DNA of 64,000 bases from positions 140,477,762 through 140,541,761 of the forward strand of contig JASEVX010000003.1 in the NCBI GenBank assembly GCA_031761405.1, read 5' to 3'. Position numbers and translations under genes: made by a program. Source of the DNA: Serripes groenlandicus (taxonomy: Eukaryota > Mollusca > Bivalvia > Cardiida > Cardiidae). Positions 1 to 12,106 of the stretch are shown in pieces. Position 1 is the first letter of the stretch. Every line of letters starts with the position of its first letter. Under the pieces are notes generated by a model. That model had not been told where the DNA came from, made no database searches, and saw only the letters and a list, made by a program, of their open reading frames with translations.

Positions 1-110
1 AGACAGAGAGAGACAACAGAGAGAGGACAGAGAGAGACAGAGAGACGAGAGAGCAGAGGTAGAGAGAGAGTAGGACAGAGACAGAGACAGAGACAGAGCG
101 TAGGACAAGG
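1..110. repeat. GA-rich microsatellite, degenerate
   Basis: Degenerate GAGA/GACAGA tract at the left edge. The unique sequence that follows it (from about 107) also follows the pure GA array at 25222-25376, so this tract belongs to the left copy of the segmental duplication. Confidence 0.8.
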
Positions 111-390
111 CTTGAAAGCGGATCTTCCACCAATAATTGAGCAAGATTACATGTGACACGGTTATCTCACAGTGGTAATCCAATTTCGTTTACAGGCGAA
201 GTAATACACCTTTCACTACTGAATCAAAACGTTAATATTGGGCATGTTTTGTGTCTCAAGAAGCATGTTTTAAACAGTTACAGCATAATTGCGAGTAATT
301 ACACATGGCATTAGTCCATTTTGAGTATTCAATACGAATTATTAGATAAGTATACGACCTCCGTGATATAGCTGAAACTCTGCTTTAAAT

Positions 391-421
<31 letters not shown>

Positions 422-453
422 CATCAAAATGAAACAAAAATAAAAATCCGTAC

Positions 454-653
454 CTCCTATCAATAAACGCAGTATTTCTTAGATCCTCGCATCCTATCTT
501 TCATTCCAGCAGCTTCAAAGATATCTGGTAGTTTATCCCGAACAACTTCATTAATGTCGTACTGTCCGATATGCCATGTACACTGTGATTTCTTGTCTTT
601 TTTGCCTCTTCTCTTCCTCAAAATCCGTGTCCTTTGCCCCACAGTTTTTATAA
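454..653 (-). pseudogene. Exon 3 of the left GTPase copy, frameshifted
   Basis: Homologous to 25902-26107 with conserved splice sites (TTAG acceptor, GTACGG donor). Single-base losses near the RRQ-E and N-E-V stretches and a further four-base loss put its parts in different frames. The stretch after V-R-D-K-L-P-D-I-F reads E-A-A-G where the right copy has D-V-A-G. Confidence 0.7.
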
Positions 654-1309
654 CTAACCAAATAGAGGATAATTGTTTGTTTTAGTACAAGATCGAGATA
701 TAGTTTCGAGAAAACTGTGAAATGTTTTATTGATAAATTCCTGTTTGCAAGAATAAGTTTGTCAGGATATGATCAATTTAGTATGTCTCATGATCAACTG
801 AATAGCATATAATCAAAAGAAACATGCCTGTTCTATGACCTGCTCTCCAGGCAAACTAACTTTAGAGTAAATGCGACCATTGCATATTAAGATCAACCTG
901 CGCTTCTGCTCACATTGATCTGGCTATGCACTGGATTGCTATTTCGTAATAGAAAAGTTTCAAGAAACGTCTGAAAAAGAGTATCTATTTGGATCCTTTA
1001 AGGCCTTCAAAACAGTATCCGGATGGATCCGATAGCATGTATTGAACGGTCCTGAAAAACAGTATTAATTTCGAACAAGACAAATAGCTGTAGACAATCC
1101 ATAGTCCCCTAACGGGGAAGAGGGCGTCAACTATAGTTTAGGATGTAACGAAATGATGTCATTTAAAAAAGATCTTTACATTCTCTTAAGTTGCATAGGA
1201 TTATATAGATATGATGTTTTACTTTTTCTAGCATGTGACATGTCGTATTCCTAAGACAAAAGTTGGTTTCTATAGGTGAACCAGTGCAGGAAATATAGCC
1301 AATACATGG

Positions 1310-1965
1310 TCAAAGGCCAAGGTCAAGGTCGCCGCAGTTCAATTTCTATTGGGATAAACTAACTTACATGCATCTTCGTACCGAATTTGAAAACTTCTAG
1401 TGTGATACAAAAGGAGGTATGACAATAGAATCAGAATGTAAGATCAAGGTCAAAAGTACAAAATTGAGTAAGCAACACACCGTCTTGCTATGATACATGT
1501 ACATCACCATACTGAACAAAAACCTCTAGGTGTGATAACATAGGTGATATGGCCCGCTCAATCTTTATCTTTAATTTGGGTCAGAGGTCAAGGTGACAGC
1601 AGCTCAAATACAGTCAATGACAAACCCTTTTTCAAATATGCATCTTCCTATTAAATCTGGTGTAATTATATAGAAGATATAGCCCTTACCGGCTTTTTCT
1701 TCAAATTTGGTCAGAGGTCGAGATCACAGTCAGCCGACTTTTTTAGCGACACACTGCCTTCCCAAGATGCATCGTTATACCAAACTTGTTTAATAGCCTC
1801 GGCAAGCCTTTCTTTACATAAGGTCATACGTCAAAGTCACAGTGACCCAACTTTATTACACAAGACATCTTATTACCAAGATACTTTTACGCAAAGTTTT
1901 CTTACAGGTCAGAGATCAAGGTCAAAGTGACCTAATTTAGGTATGTCGTCCCAGGATGCATTCAT
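1310..1965. repeat. Intronic repeat rich in AAGGTCAAGGTCA / CAGTGACC motifs
   Basis: Degenerate recurrence of AAGGTCAAGGTC and CACAGTGACC units about every 90-130 bp in intron 2. The homologous stretch in the right copy is 26685-27175. Such repeats are, from memory, common in bivalve introns. Confidence 0.6.
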
Positions 1966-2255
1966 TAGAACAATTAGGAAAGTTAATTATCACGGTTCTC
2001 ATACACAGACAACTCTATGTGAACAGGTATATGAGATATAACCCTGACAAGGTTATGTAGAAGGACGAACGGACAGACGTACGGCAGAATAGCAAACCTA
2101 TACTTCCCTGGGACTCACGCTGGGGGAATTATAAGGAAATAACATCTGACGATTACCCACAAATGTATGACCAGGGTTACACATTTATAGGTTTACTGTA
2201 ATGTTTTCAAACAACAAATGCTCGACCAAGCTTGTTCCCTAACTATATGTCTTAC

Positions 2256-2487
2256 CATTTCAGCTGCAATGTATATGCTGAGACATCTCCGAAACCAGCC
2301 CTAGCCCTAGGAATATATTCACCTATGATGACCTTCAACAGCGTGTTTATAATGGAACTTTTCCCAGATCCACTTTGACCAATCAGTAACACGTTGTGTT
2401 TCTTGTAATCCCGATGGCTACAATAACGAACGATATCCTTGACTAGTCGAAAGTTTTCCTTCCGGACATCATTATAGCTACATTCTT
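2256..2487 (-). pseudogene. Exon 2 (P-loop exon) of the left GTPase copy
   Basis: Open for 76 codons between a TTTCAG acceptor and a GTAAGA donor. It encodes K-K-H-N-V-L-L-I-G-Q-S-G-S-G-K-S-S, a complete Walker A motif, followed by I-I-N-T-L-L-K-V-I-I-G-E-Y. It is preserved although exon 3 of the same copy is broken. Confidence 0.75.
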
Positions 2488-2672
2488 CTGAAACTATAGT
2501 ACCAGCAGTATGTTAGCTTATTTCGCGAATCCACTTCTCAAATCGCACTAACCTGAGCGTACTATTTCAGATAACGTAAGAATAACAATTGCAGCTTAAG
2601 CAGCTTTAAAGAAAAAAGAGCGGTGCTCCAGGAAAGCAAACGTTAACTTAATTTGTTAAAGGTGTTGAAAAA

Positions 2673-2769
2673 GACCTTGCATTTCTTGTAAGCCACTGGC
2701 TACAATAACGAACGATATCATTGATTAAACGACTATTTTCCTCTCTGAAATATTTTTCGCTACGTTCAT
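2673..2769 (-). pseudogene. Decayed duplicate of the P-loop exon (left copy)
   Basis: The minus strand matches the first part of exon 2 (S-D-E-R-S-E-K, then N-D-I-V-R-Y-C-S-Q) after a GTGTCAG acceptor-like site. It stops before the Walker A motif and has lost frame. The same relic lies at 27883-27980. Confidence 0.55.
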
Positions 2770-3217
2770 CTGACACTATAGGAAGAGTACCAGCAGTAAG
2801 TTAGCTAATGTGGCGAATCCACCAATCAATTAACAGCAACTGTGAAGTAGTTCGTATTCGATTTGTTGATTCAAACAATGTAAAAATAATAAAAATGATA
2901 ACTTAAACAGTTTAAAAGGAAATAGAAAAGTGATAGAGCCATTGCTACTCATGTTCAAGGGTTGTGGTCACATATAATCTTCCCGGGCGATCAAATAACA
3001 GGAGTACACTTATCTATCAGGGTAGTAACATTGAAATAAACGTCGTCAAATAATGAAAACGCCGAAGGCACTTAGGTGGCGATTGTCATGAAAACATTTC
3101 GATGTGACAATTATAAAACCGCATTCGGCTTTTTCATGATACTTAACCATTGAAAAATTTGGCCTAACGGTTATTGTAAGGTGAAAAAGAACTAGATTAC
3201 CATGGTGAGCAAAAAAA

Positions 3218-3905
3218 CAAAAACAAGAGGGCAATGATGGCCCTCGATCGCTCACCTGATTTGATATAACTTGGTAAATGGTCACTAAGGAACACTTGTT
3301 CCAAGTTATTTCAAAACCAGGGCTATACTTTTGACAAGAAGTATTCACTATATATTCATGGAGATCAGGCTCCACCCCTGGCGGCCATGTTTTTCAACGG
3401 ATTGGAATACAATTTGAACACTTTTGGTAGAGGGTCGCCCAAGGAACATATTTGCCACATTATTTTCAAATCTGGCCAGTACTTTTCTACAAGAAGATTG
3501 TTTTCACTATTCGAATATAAGAAAGACAAGCTTCGTCTCCCCTCCCCCCGAAAGCCATGTTTTCCAGCGGATCGGGATAGTTTGAACATTCTTGAAAGAG
3601 GGTCACCAAAGGAACATCAGAGCGAAAATACTTTAGAATCAGGCAAATACTTTTGGTAAAGAAGCTTTCGAAATCTTTACTATGCACATATAAGGAAAAC
3701 AAACTCCCCCCCCACCCCAGCGGCCAATTGTTTCAACGGATTTGAATACTTTGAACAATCTTTGTATAGGGTCATCCGAAAAACAATTGTGCCAACTGTT
3801 TTTGAAATCTGACCAGTAGTTTTTGACAAGAATTTTTTTTGAAGTTTTTCCTTTCCGTTACCATGGCAACCAGAGTTCCGCATTGAAATCAATTATTTGA
3901 ACAAT
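3218..3905 (+). repeat. Truncated member of the GGCCATG-TTTTTCAACGGAT monomer family
   Basis: Starts with AACAAGAGGGCAATGATGGC and continues with about four degenerate monomers. Each carries GGCCATGTTTTTCAACGGAT, AGAGGGTCNCCCAAGGAACAT and TACTTTTNNACAAGAAGATT. Other members are at 8713-9995, 20645-21838 and, inverted, 31870-32700. Confidence 0.7.
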
Positions 3906-4239
3906 GAGCTAAAACGAGATATGGTTAGAAAAGAGGTTTAAGTGATGCTGATCAAATCAATGGCGGAGTATTATGGTTGCTCAACAGTTTGTTTTGAATG
4001 AAAACTATTCAATACATATTCCAATAACAGTGTAAAAGACTGCTTTACGTCATACAGTTATTAAACTGTCGATAAACAATCGGACTTGCGGTAATTGTCA
4101 CCCCCGGGGCGGACCCAGTCTTGAACAAAGGGGCATCATTCGAACAATGTTTATTGAGGGTAACGACATGATGTTATATACAGAATACAAATTAGATGGG
4201 CCTTTCGGTTTTAGACAAGAATATTTTAAAGTTTGTCCT

Positions 4240-4372
4240 ACAAAAGTCCTAAGTAAACCCGCGACTTCCCGCATCCGAGGCGGACACTCTACCACTACAG
4301 CAGCGAGATTGACACTCTACCACAACAGCATCGAGGCGGACACTCTACCACTACAGCAGCGAGGTTGACAAA
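4240..4372 (-). repeat. SINE head fragments in tandem
   Basis: Three copies of a CGGACACTCTACCACTACAGC-like stretch. The first matches the tRNA-like head of the minus-strand SINE at 11857-12106 (CCCGCGACTTCCCGCATCCG). Confidence 0.5.
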
Positions 4373-4904
4373 ATGTAGCATTTGGAATGCACATGAACAA
4401 ATGGTTCAATGTTGTAAGAATGAAAGTGTGACATTTTTCAAATTTAAGGATATATTTACTACTGCTACCATAAGTGTAGACCACAACTTGCCTTTTAGTT
4501 TTAGACTGGTGTTAAGTACACCGTACGTATCAAATTGTAGGGTACATTAAACATCTATTTTGTGTGTATACACATAACAAAATTTATAATGATTTTTATT
4601 GATAACATTCATTAGAACATTTAGGAAAGTTAAATATCACGTATCTCATACACAGACAAATGTTACTGCATCTGTTGCCGACACAATTAGAACACATTGT
4701 TGAAAAATGACAACTTGGCCATGGTGAGCAATTTCTCCTTTCCCTGCAATACGTCCTTTTAAGTAACATTTAGAAAGTACAGGCTTTCCCCCATGTTCAG
4801 AGGCGTTTACTACACGTTTGTTCTATCGATCATCTGGTTTAACGGTGGAATGCCCTTTTTCAGTTTCATTGATGTTTGAAATTGTTCGAACTCAGTGTTT
4901 ACTT

Positions 4905-5131
4905 GTTCAGTGCATTTTGAACCCTTTCTCTCATGTAAACGATCATACAGCAGACGACATTTGAAAACGTTATGGCTAAAGGAAAAATTGATCATGATGA
5001 GCAATTTCTCCTTAATGCCGCAATATTTTCTATAATTAAACTATCAGTTATAGAAATATTTCCTATGTTTATCTAGATGTTTTTAAAGTCGTCTTCTGCA
5101 GATGTGTTGTTTGTGGGAAAGGGTTAATTAA
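4905..5131. mobile_element. TTAA-type palindromic MITE (CCCTTTCCCAC family)
   Basis: Imperfect palindrome around AAAATTGATCATGATGAGCAATTTCTCCTT, flanked by GCAGACGA on one side and its complement on the other. It ends at GTGGGAAAGGGTTAA (5117-5131). The left terminus is not clear. Confidence 0.5.
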
Positions 5132-5184
5132 CACTATATTCACGAGCATTTATATAATGTAATAATCAGATGGTAACAGTAGAC

Positions 5185-7190
5185 TTATCTAGACCTAAAT
5201 GGTTGGATTGTGTCTGGTATCACAGGATAATGGTTCAGTGGACCGAAATGATAATTTTAATTGTCAATGTCCGAAATCAAGATCAGATTATTTAAAAGTC
5301 GTGCAGATAATAACTTGTGTCGGCTGTCAATTTATGTTCGCGAGCTCGGATTACCAACCATTTTGAAACGTTATAAATACCTTGTATTGCTAAAGAAATC
5401 GCTAAGCTATAAATAGTCTCTCTTTAAGGTTTCTATGGGGGTGCAATTAAAGCTGTCGTAAAAGAGCGTGTATGTCTCCAATAAATTTAATTGTGAAATG
5501 GAAATGTCCGCGACCGAACAGATAATACGGCGAACCAACGATCGATCTATAAACAACGCCAATGATGCAATAATTAAGACCCTCTGTTATTTTGCATACA
5601 CTTGAAATACGGGGTGCAGTCATTTATACCTGTATGACTTTTTGTCAATACATACGATACATGATTAAAATATTATACATATCGTGTTTTGAAAACGGCA
5701 TTGGCATTACACTCTATACTGTGTAAACTTGTTAGTCGATTCTGCATACGACATATTTAATGGTACATACGGAATTAGTCCCCAGGCCCTTCCTTCCTTA
5801 TTAAATTAGTAAGAAATTGCATAGGACTAAAATCAAATATATATGCAGCAAGCATGGACATATTTATTCGCTTTCCGCATACACCATAACGTAAGCACAA
5901 TTCGCCTTAATAGTTTCATAAACTTGTTTCTCCTTTATTACGTAGGCCTACAAACAGCTTCTTAGCCAATTTATACCTTGCTACTTTGCCAATGTTTTAA
6001 TAATTTGAATGCGATGTATAAAAGATTACATATGGCAATGTTATTATTATTTTAGTAGTTGAATTTTGTGGAAAACTCCATACGATATATTGAATTTGTC
6101 TGAAAACTCTATACGATACTTTGAATTTTGCACATACGCAGGGTATGAAGTCAGTAATTGAATTATGCATATGCCTACATTGTAAAAGGTTAAGAAACGG
6201 CAATGTCAGTGCGACTATCTGTGAACTAAGGAGACCACTTAGGTGAACGTTAGGCTTCATGACATAGTAGATCGGTTTGCTTGGCTGGAGACCATAGAAC
6301 AGACGCACTATTTTACAAAGTTAGGTGCTCCCGTAGTGTGATGTCGTATCGGTAGATGATTGATAACACAGGAACATACGGGGCGAATGAGGTCTATGTC
6401 ACTCGAATAACGTCACACCGAACAAAAGGTAATTGTTCACCAAAAAGAGTTCAAATGTCAGTCAAGACACCTACAACAACAAGACGGTCGTTGAGGACTG
6501 CTCGGTCGTCGGGAGCGGTTGGGTCGTTTGAGCAAGTCGGTCGTTGTGATTGCAATCGGGTCGATAGAGGTCAGATGTCACGATCGGGCGCTGACTTCTT
6601 TGATTGCATTCATATTGTTATACGGATGCAGTTGTTTATGTTTTATGTTTTATGTTTTCATGTTTAATTGAATTGCATATATTTTTCTAGAAATAAAGGA
6701 AACTTGTTGAAGGTTTTAAATGTGTCAATCTTTATTATAATTAAACTTTGCTTCTTGCATAATATGACTGTTGCTCGTGCACAGAGGTTGAATCCCAGAA
6801 TTGATTATATATAAACAGACTGTTAATATTATTCTAATTATATAATGCATTTTAAAAAAATACATTTATAAGTATTATAAACCTTTCTCACATACAACAA
6901 ATTTGAAAGTACCTAAGAAAACATACGGAAAAGCTCTATAAATGTATGTATAATTACTGAAAAGAGTTGAACACATTGTGGCAGATTTATCTATTTGAGC
7001 AATTTCTCCTTTTGACACAATGTTTTCCCTTATTGATTGAAATTTCTTAACAGTATCCATAAGTAAATGATGATGAGGATGATGAAGATGCTGACACTGC
7101 TGCTACTGATGATGATAATCGTGGTGGTGATTATTAAGATAGTGATTATGATGTAAATGATGATCTACATAGTTAGAACGAAAGTGTAAT
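5185..7190. other. Intron 1 segment shared by both gene copies
   Basis: Aligns by eye with 28350-30450 through most of its length, with small indels. No conserved reading frame is visible. It includes a GGTCGTCGGGAGC repeat (two units here, about five in the right copy) and a GAT-rich tract from about 7060. Confidence 0.65.
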
Positions 7191-7340
7191 ATACTATACA
7201 GTGTAGGTCCTAATGATAACGGTGGTGATGCTTATGATGATGATGATAATGATGATGATCTAGACGAACACAAATGTATTTTACTGTAAATCGACGGTCC
7301 TGATTATGATAATGATGATGATAGTCATGATGATCATAAT
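7060..7340. repeat. GATGAT-rich low-complexity tract
   Basis: Irregular GATGATGATAATGATGATG tracts; the equivalent tract in the right copy is near 30325-30425. Confidence 0.6.
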
Positions 7341-8712
7341 GGTGATGTCTGCATGTTCCATCTTTTCTAAAGTGTATGCAAAATAAAGCGAAGAATCTGC
7401 CGTGGTTTGGCCATTCACTATTTCCGATTATTGTTTATTGTATCTTGTACCGGTACATTCCAGCTCTCTTAAGAGCACTGCCTCAAGATACAAAATAATA
7501 ATATAACAAATTAAATACGCCTGTTCATCTACACCACCATTAATCTTCTCATTATTGCATTGTCTTATTATTTATTTTAACTATAGAATAATATTCAATT
7601 GTGTTTGCAGATCAATATCTCAGCTCTTTTCCCATGCAGGAAATAACATAATGTTTGAAAAAGGTCATTGCGACTAGATGTCTCGGAAGAATGTATTGCG
7701 AGCAAAGTGATTCCTTTGAGTACCCACAATATAGTGTTCGAGGTTCAAAAAGCATTTAGGAACAAGCAAAACGCACCTCATCTATAGCTGTGAACACTGT
7801 GTCAACTACAATTCATTCATTTGTAAAGGAAAAGAATACAAATATAGTGTTAACTCTGAATTGAAAGGAAGAGGTAATTCTGTTTTTCATTCTAGAAGAT
7901 AAATAAGGAATTCTTATAACGTTTTATCCCATATACACTCAACACAATGTCCATTGATTATATTATGCTAACAAATCTCATTAAAATTTACCCGCATTAG
8001 CAGACGCTCGTATAGCTGCAAAATCGCTAGGACGGTATGAATATCAATAGAAATTGTGTATCGTGAAAGACATAACAGAATAAAAAGCACCGCCAACCGA
8101 TCTATGAGTACCTTCAGATCAACAACTTCTACAAACCTGCTCATTGAATATTCACACTTATTGAGAATTTTGAATAAAAAAACCCCAATGCATGTATTTT
8201 TTCATCTATGTTATGGAAAAATAACATGTTCAGATGTTTTGAGGCAGCTGTGACTGTGGCTGTTTAAGCCATGCTAGGCTGACCCCTACAATTTAGTATG
8301 CATTGTGATTAATGCATCAATGAGTGTGTATACTATGCAACGACCTCTGTGAAATAACGCTGGTCAAATAAAAGTTTTTGCGATAGACTCCAATTCTGTG
8401 TATACAATATAGTGCATTTAACTTAAATATTATTCAATTAACGTACATAAAAAGATCTTCTTGTGTAGATTATGTGATCAAAAAAAATTATCGGTAAATC
8501 CTTGTCCTAATGTATTCCGTGATCTGCAGTTAGCAACTGCAGATCGGCACTTTGAGTGCTTTGATAAAAACAACAAGTACCTATACTCTGGAAATATTTG
8601 TTTGGCAACCAGTTACTTACAGGTTCAGTTACAGTTTATAGAAAATCAAAACATTGTTCAAAAACATGTTTGCCTTAAGGCTTACACAAAAACTTCAACA
8701 TATAATTTAAGC

Positions 8713-9906
8713 AAGAGGAACATGATGGTACTATATCGCTTAACTGATTTAATATAACTTTACACAGTTTTAAATTTTCTTACTCTAAGCATACCAGGAA
8801 AACGAGCAACGTTCCCTAGTGGCCATGTTGGTATAGGGTCATCCAAGGAAAACTTGTGCCAAATTATTTTAAAATCAGGCCTATACTTTTGAGTTTTCAC
8901 TATGTATACATATACAGACAAGAATTGCGCGTAATCATATGTCTCAGCGTCCCCTGCTTTGACTATGAATACAAATATAAAATACAAAGATAAAATATGT
9001 TGGCAAAATTTGAAGTTAATCTAACAAGTCCAAAACACAAGCAATTAAACAAAAAAAAACAGTATATGTCGCCAAATCATCTTTTAAATATAAAATTATT
9101 TATTTATATTATTATTATTAATATTAATATATTTATTTGTAGACAATTTTAAATCATTCAAACAAACAAGCCCCACCCCCTAGCAGCCATGTTTTTCAAC
9201 GGATCCGAATAAATTAATTTTAAATCGGGCCAGTTGATTTTTAAAGTCTTTACAATACACATATAAGAAAAACAAGATCCGCCCATATTTTTCAATGGAT
9301 CAGAATAATATAAACAATCTTGATAGGAGTTCACCCAAGGAACATTCGTGCAAAATAATTTTTAAATATGACGAGTACTTTTGGACAAGAAGATGCCTAA
9401 AGTTTTCACTTTATATAAATATAAGGAAGACGAGACCTGGCCCCCTAGTGGCCAAATTTTCAACGAATTGCAATGCTTTGACCAATCTTGGTAGAGGGGT
9501 AGAGGGTCTACCAAGGAACATTTGTGCAAAATCATCTTTAAATCGGACAAGTGCCAGTGCTTTTGGACAAGAAGTTTTTGCAATGCACATATAAGGAAAA
9601 CAAGCTTCTCCCCAGAGGAGGCCATGGTTTTCAACGGATAGGAATAATTTTAACATTCTCGGTAGAAGGTCCACCAAGAAACATTTGTGCTTAATTATTT
9701 TTAAATCGGACAAGTTCTTTTTGACAAGAAGATTTTTTAATTTTGGCATTTTCCCTTTGTTCTGATGCCGCAGCATCCAAAGTTCTACATGGAATTTAAT
9801 CTTTTGAACACTTTTGAAAGAGGTCCACCTTTGGAACATTCCAGTGAAATTATTTTGAAAGCAGTCCATTGGTTTAGGAGCAGAAATTGTTTGTAGGAAG
9901 AAGTGA

Positions 9907-9938
<32 letters not shown>

Positions 9939-9995
9939 ACGGTCGGTCGGACGCCGGACCAAAATCGATCACAATAGCTCACCTTCGTGCACATG
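8713..9995 (+). repeat. Full-length-looking member of the monomer repeat family
   Basis: Begins AAGCAAGAGGAACATGATGG and ends with a (GACA)n tract, CGGTCGGTCGGACGCCGGAC and then ATCGATCACAATAGCTCACC. In between are about six to seven degenerate monomers carrying the CAACGGAT, AACAATCTTGGTAGAGG and AAGGAACATTTGTGC motifs. No protein-coding capacity. The minus-strand open frames here are periodic products of the repeat. Confidence 0.7.
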
Positions 9996-10575
9996 TGAGA
10001 TAACAAATCATTGAAAATCATACGAGTCAAATTGACCTCCCCCTTTTCAAAATGACCTCCAATTAATATTTCGTTCTGTTTTAGTTCCTTTCCTTAAGTG
10101 ATCCTCTATATTGAAGCTTTGTGATGGAGTCACATTGCCCACTTACTTCCAAAAATGACCTTCAAACAATAGTTTCATATTTCAAGTTACAGATGTAATT
10201 TGGTTATTAGTTTCGATGCAAATTGTATTTGTGTGTAGAACTGTTTAGAATTATTCTTTTGTTTTCATTCAACAAGTCCACGGTGTTACACTCTGGCTAT
10301 GATTGTTTGTCAACCAGATATTAACAGGTTCAATTATGTCATCGATTAACAGAAGCTAAAGTACAGTTTCGTAGGAAGTGTCTAGCTTTGAACAAATATA
10401 GAAATAAAAAAAAAATACTCACTGAGCGAATACGAGTCAATACATGTTTTTAGAAGGAAAACTGCAAAGAAAAAAGTTTATACTAGTCAAAGGCTATAAA
10501 AGTGTTCCATGAACGTAAAAGCTACCCAACACTTTATACATGTATAATCGGAGAACAACATAAAACTAAACTTAC

Positions 10576-10600
10576 CTCTATACGTGCTTAAATATGCCAT
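10576..10600 (-). pseudogene. Exon 1 of the left GTPase copy
   Basis: ATG followed by seven codons and one base, then donor GTAAGT. Aligns with 31658-31682, including the flanking 10430-10735 versus 31540-31800 sequence. Confidence 0.6.
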
Positions 10601-10929
10601 TTGGTTTATGTCGGAGTGTTGACAAATGAACTTATAAATATATATCAGAACATTTTAAAGGAACCGATTCACAAAGAGCTACACACAAGGAAGACGCTTT
10701 TATTGGTAATCTAGTTGCTCCATCGCGATTTTATAAAGGTAGAGTTAGAACTCTTTATTAAAGTATGTACTATTACTTCATTGCAAGGATACTCTTGACA
10801 CGTGTTCTGTATCATGGACATGTTTAAAAGAAATCTGTACTGTTGTTCTTTTACTTTTTGCCGCGCCGTGATATAGTCGGTAACAACGAAGGCTATGGAA
10901 ACGTGTGTGGCTTTTAAGCACATGCTTTT

Positions 10930-11060
10930 AAGCACATGTACTGCACATGTTTCTTCCGAGGGCAGTTGATCGAGAGTTCGATCCCCGGCTCTGCCATTCA
11001 TTCCGATGGTTGACAAAAGTAATTATGACTGGCGTCATCATGGGCTAAATAGTTTATAGG
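10930..11060 (+). mobile_element. tRNA-derived SINE fragment
   Basis: Contains GAGAGTTCGATCCCCGGCTC, a good RNA polymerase III B box in a tRNA TPC-arm-like context. It lacks a foldable complete tRNA, so I call it a SINE relic. Confidence 0.45.
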
Positions 11061-11660
11061 GGAAGCAGACATATGCATAGGAAGAATGTTGTATGTGTGA
11101 GTACGTGTGCTTAACAGCCAGGGAAAACGCGTTATGTGAACTGATCGCGGTGATAAAACTTAAATACCGTAGAAAACGGCGATAAACTAAAGTTAAATAT
11201 TAAAATTAACCTGCATATGTGTGCTGTGACTGCTTCTAGATCAGATTATTAGAAAATGCGTGTGTATAACCACAAGTGAAGCCATGAGAGAGTATAGTTG
11301 ACGTGACGTCAAACACCCTCCAATTAATAAAAATTCACACTGTTTGTATTCCCAAGTGACACCAAACTCTCACAATATATTTCTTGATTACCAATAAAGG
11401 ATAAATGAGCTTGTGCCTTTAAAAACGACGTTTCGGAAAACTATTTTTAGTAACATTGGACTTTAATGTGTCTTCCTTCGTTTTTGACTGTTATTTTTTT
11501 TTTAAATTGGTCATGATTCTTCCTAGTAACAAAAACATTGGGTAAGCTATACACCGACATTCACAACAGGCAAAGTAAGTTCTTTATAGAGAGAGCATTG
11601 AATTTGAGTTGATTCGAAAGTGTTTCAATTAGTACATTGTATATGTAATACGGGTGTAAA

Positions 11661-11845
11661 ATGGCTTCAAACACAAGCAAACGAAAAAGGGTTGATTCAT
11701 ATAAAACGATTTCGTAAACATGTCATGCTATATAGAAGTAGTGGTTGTACCGATAATCTCAGGTTACACGTATTCTTAAATTAACTGTTATACATAATGC
11801 CTTCTATTAATCGAAACGGCTGCTATGGAAGGTGTGTTAATTTAG
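11661..11845 (+). other. Left counterpart of a candidate divergent first exon
   Basis: ATGGCTTCAAACACAAGC aligns with the start at 35052. A GAAACGGCTGCTATGGAAG|GTGTGT stretch aligns with the donor at 35129. About 110 bp of extra sequence, with an in-frame TAA, separates them here. If the right version is a real exon, this one is interrupted. Confidence 0.3.
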
Positions 11846-11856
11846 CTCTGCTTTGT

Positions 11857-12106
11857 ATTGATTGATTAATTGTTTGGTGCTTTACGCCGCTTTCAACATT
11901 CAGTTCTATCAGCGTTTCCTGGTCAGGCTACCAGTCTTTCTGTCCATTTATCCTGATACAGGTAAGTCAGTCGCTATGTTAACCTCGTAACCCAGAGTGC
12001 CAAGGAGGAAGCCATTACTACTATTTTTAAAGTATTTGGTATGACCCGGCCGGAGATCGAACCCGCGACTTCCCGCATCCGAAGCGGACTTTCTACCACT
12101 ACACAT
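11857..12106 (-). mobile_element. tRNA-derived SINE, minus strand
   Basis: Read on the minus strand it starts with GTAGTGGTAGAAAGTCC and has GGGTTCGATCTCC (B box) as a tRNA-like head. It ends with a GCGGCGTAAAGCACCAAAC tail and AATCAATCAATC-type repeats. Confidence 0.75.

Larger units (their letters stand above)
3061..5184. other. Material in intron 1 of the left copy that is absent from the right copy
   Basis: The right copy runs directly from the equivalent of about 3100 (28335) to the equivalent of 5185 (28350). The extra 2.1 kb here holds a monomer repeat element (3218-3905), SINE-derived tandem pieces (4240-4372) and a palindromic MITE end (about 4905-5131). No gene seen. Confidence 0.65.
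454..10600 (-). pseudogene. Left copy of the P-loop GTPase gene, broken, runs off the left edge
   Basis: Diverged copy of the gene at 18614-31682, in the same orientation. Visible parts are exon 1 (10576-10600, ATG plus 8 codons, GTAAGT donor), exon 2 (2256-2487, the P-loop exon, open, CAG acceptor and GTAAGA donor) and exon 3 (454-653). Exons 1 and 2 have exactly the same lengths as in the right copy (25 and 232 nt). Exon 3 is 200 instead of 206 nt, with losses of one, one and about four bases that shift the frame and bring TAA into the ancestral frame. The DxxG motif is changed to E-A-A-G. Exons 4 and 5 would lie left of the window. Intron 1 is swollen by repeat insertions (3061-5184, 8713-9995). 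I infer a pseudogene; a transcript using another frame cannot be excluded. Confidence 0.7.

Noticed and set aside
2500..2540. Coding extension of exon 2 upstream, with an in-frame stop
   Set aside because: Homology to the decayed exon duplicate continues into this part, but an acceptor at the same aligned CAG in all four copies and the phase of exon 1 show it is intron, so the stop is not a lesion.
9411..9962. 183-codon minus-strand frame
   Set aside because: It follows the monomer repeat and the GACA tract. The same residue patterns recur in the other repeat copies.
10955..10985. tRNA gene
   Set aside because: Only the B-box arm is convincing. No complete cloverleaf can be drawn, and the tails are SINE-like.
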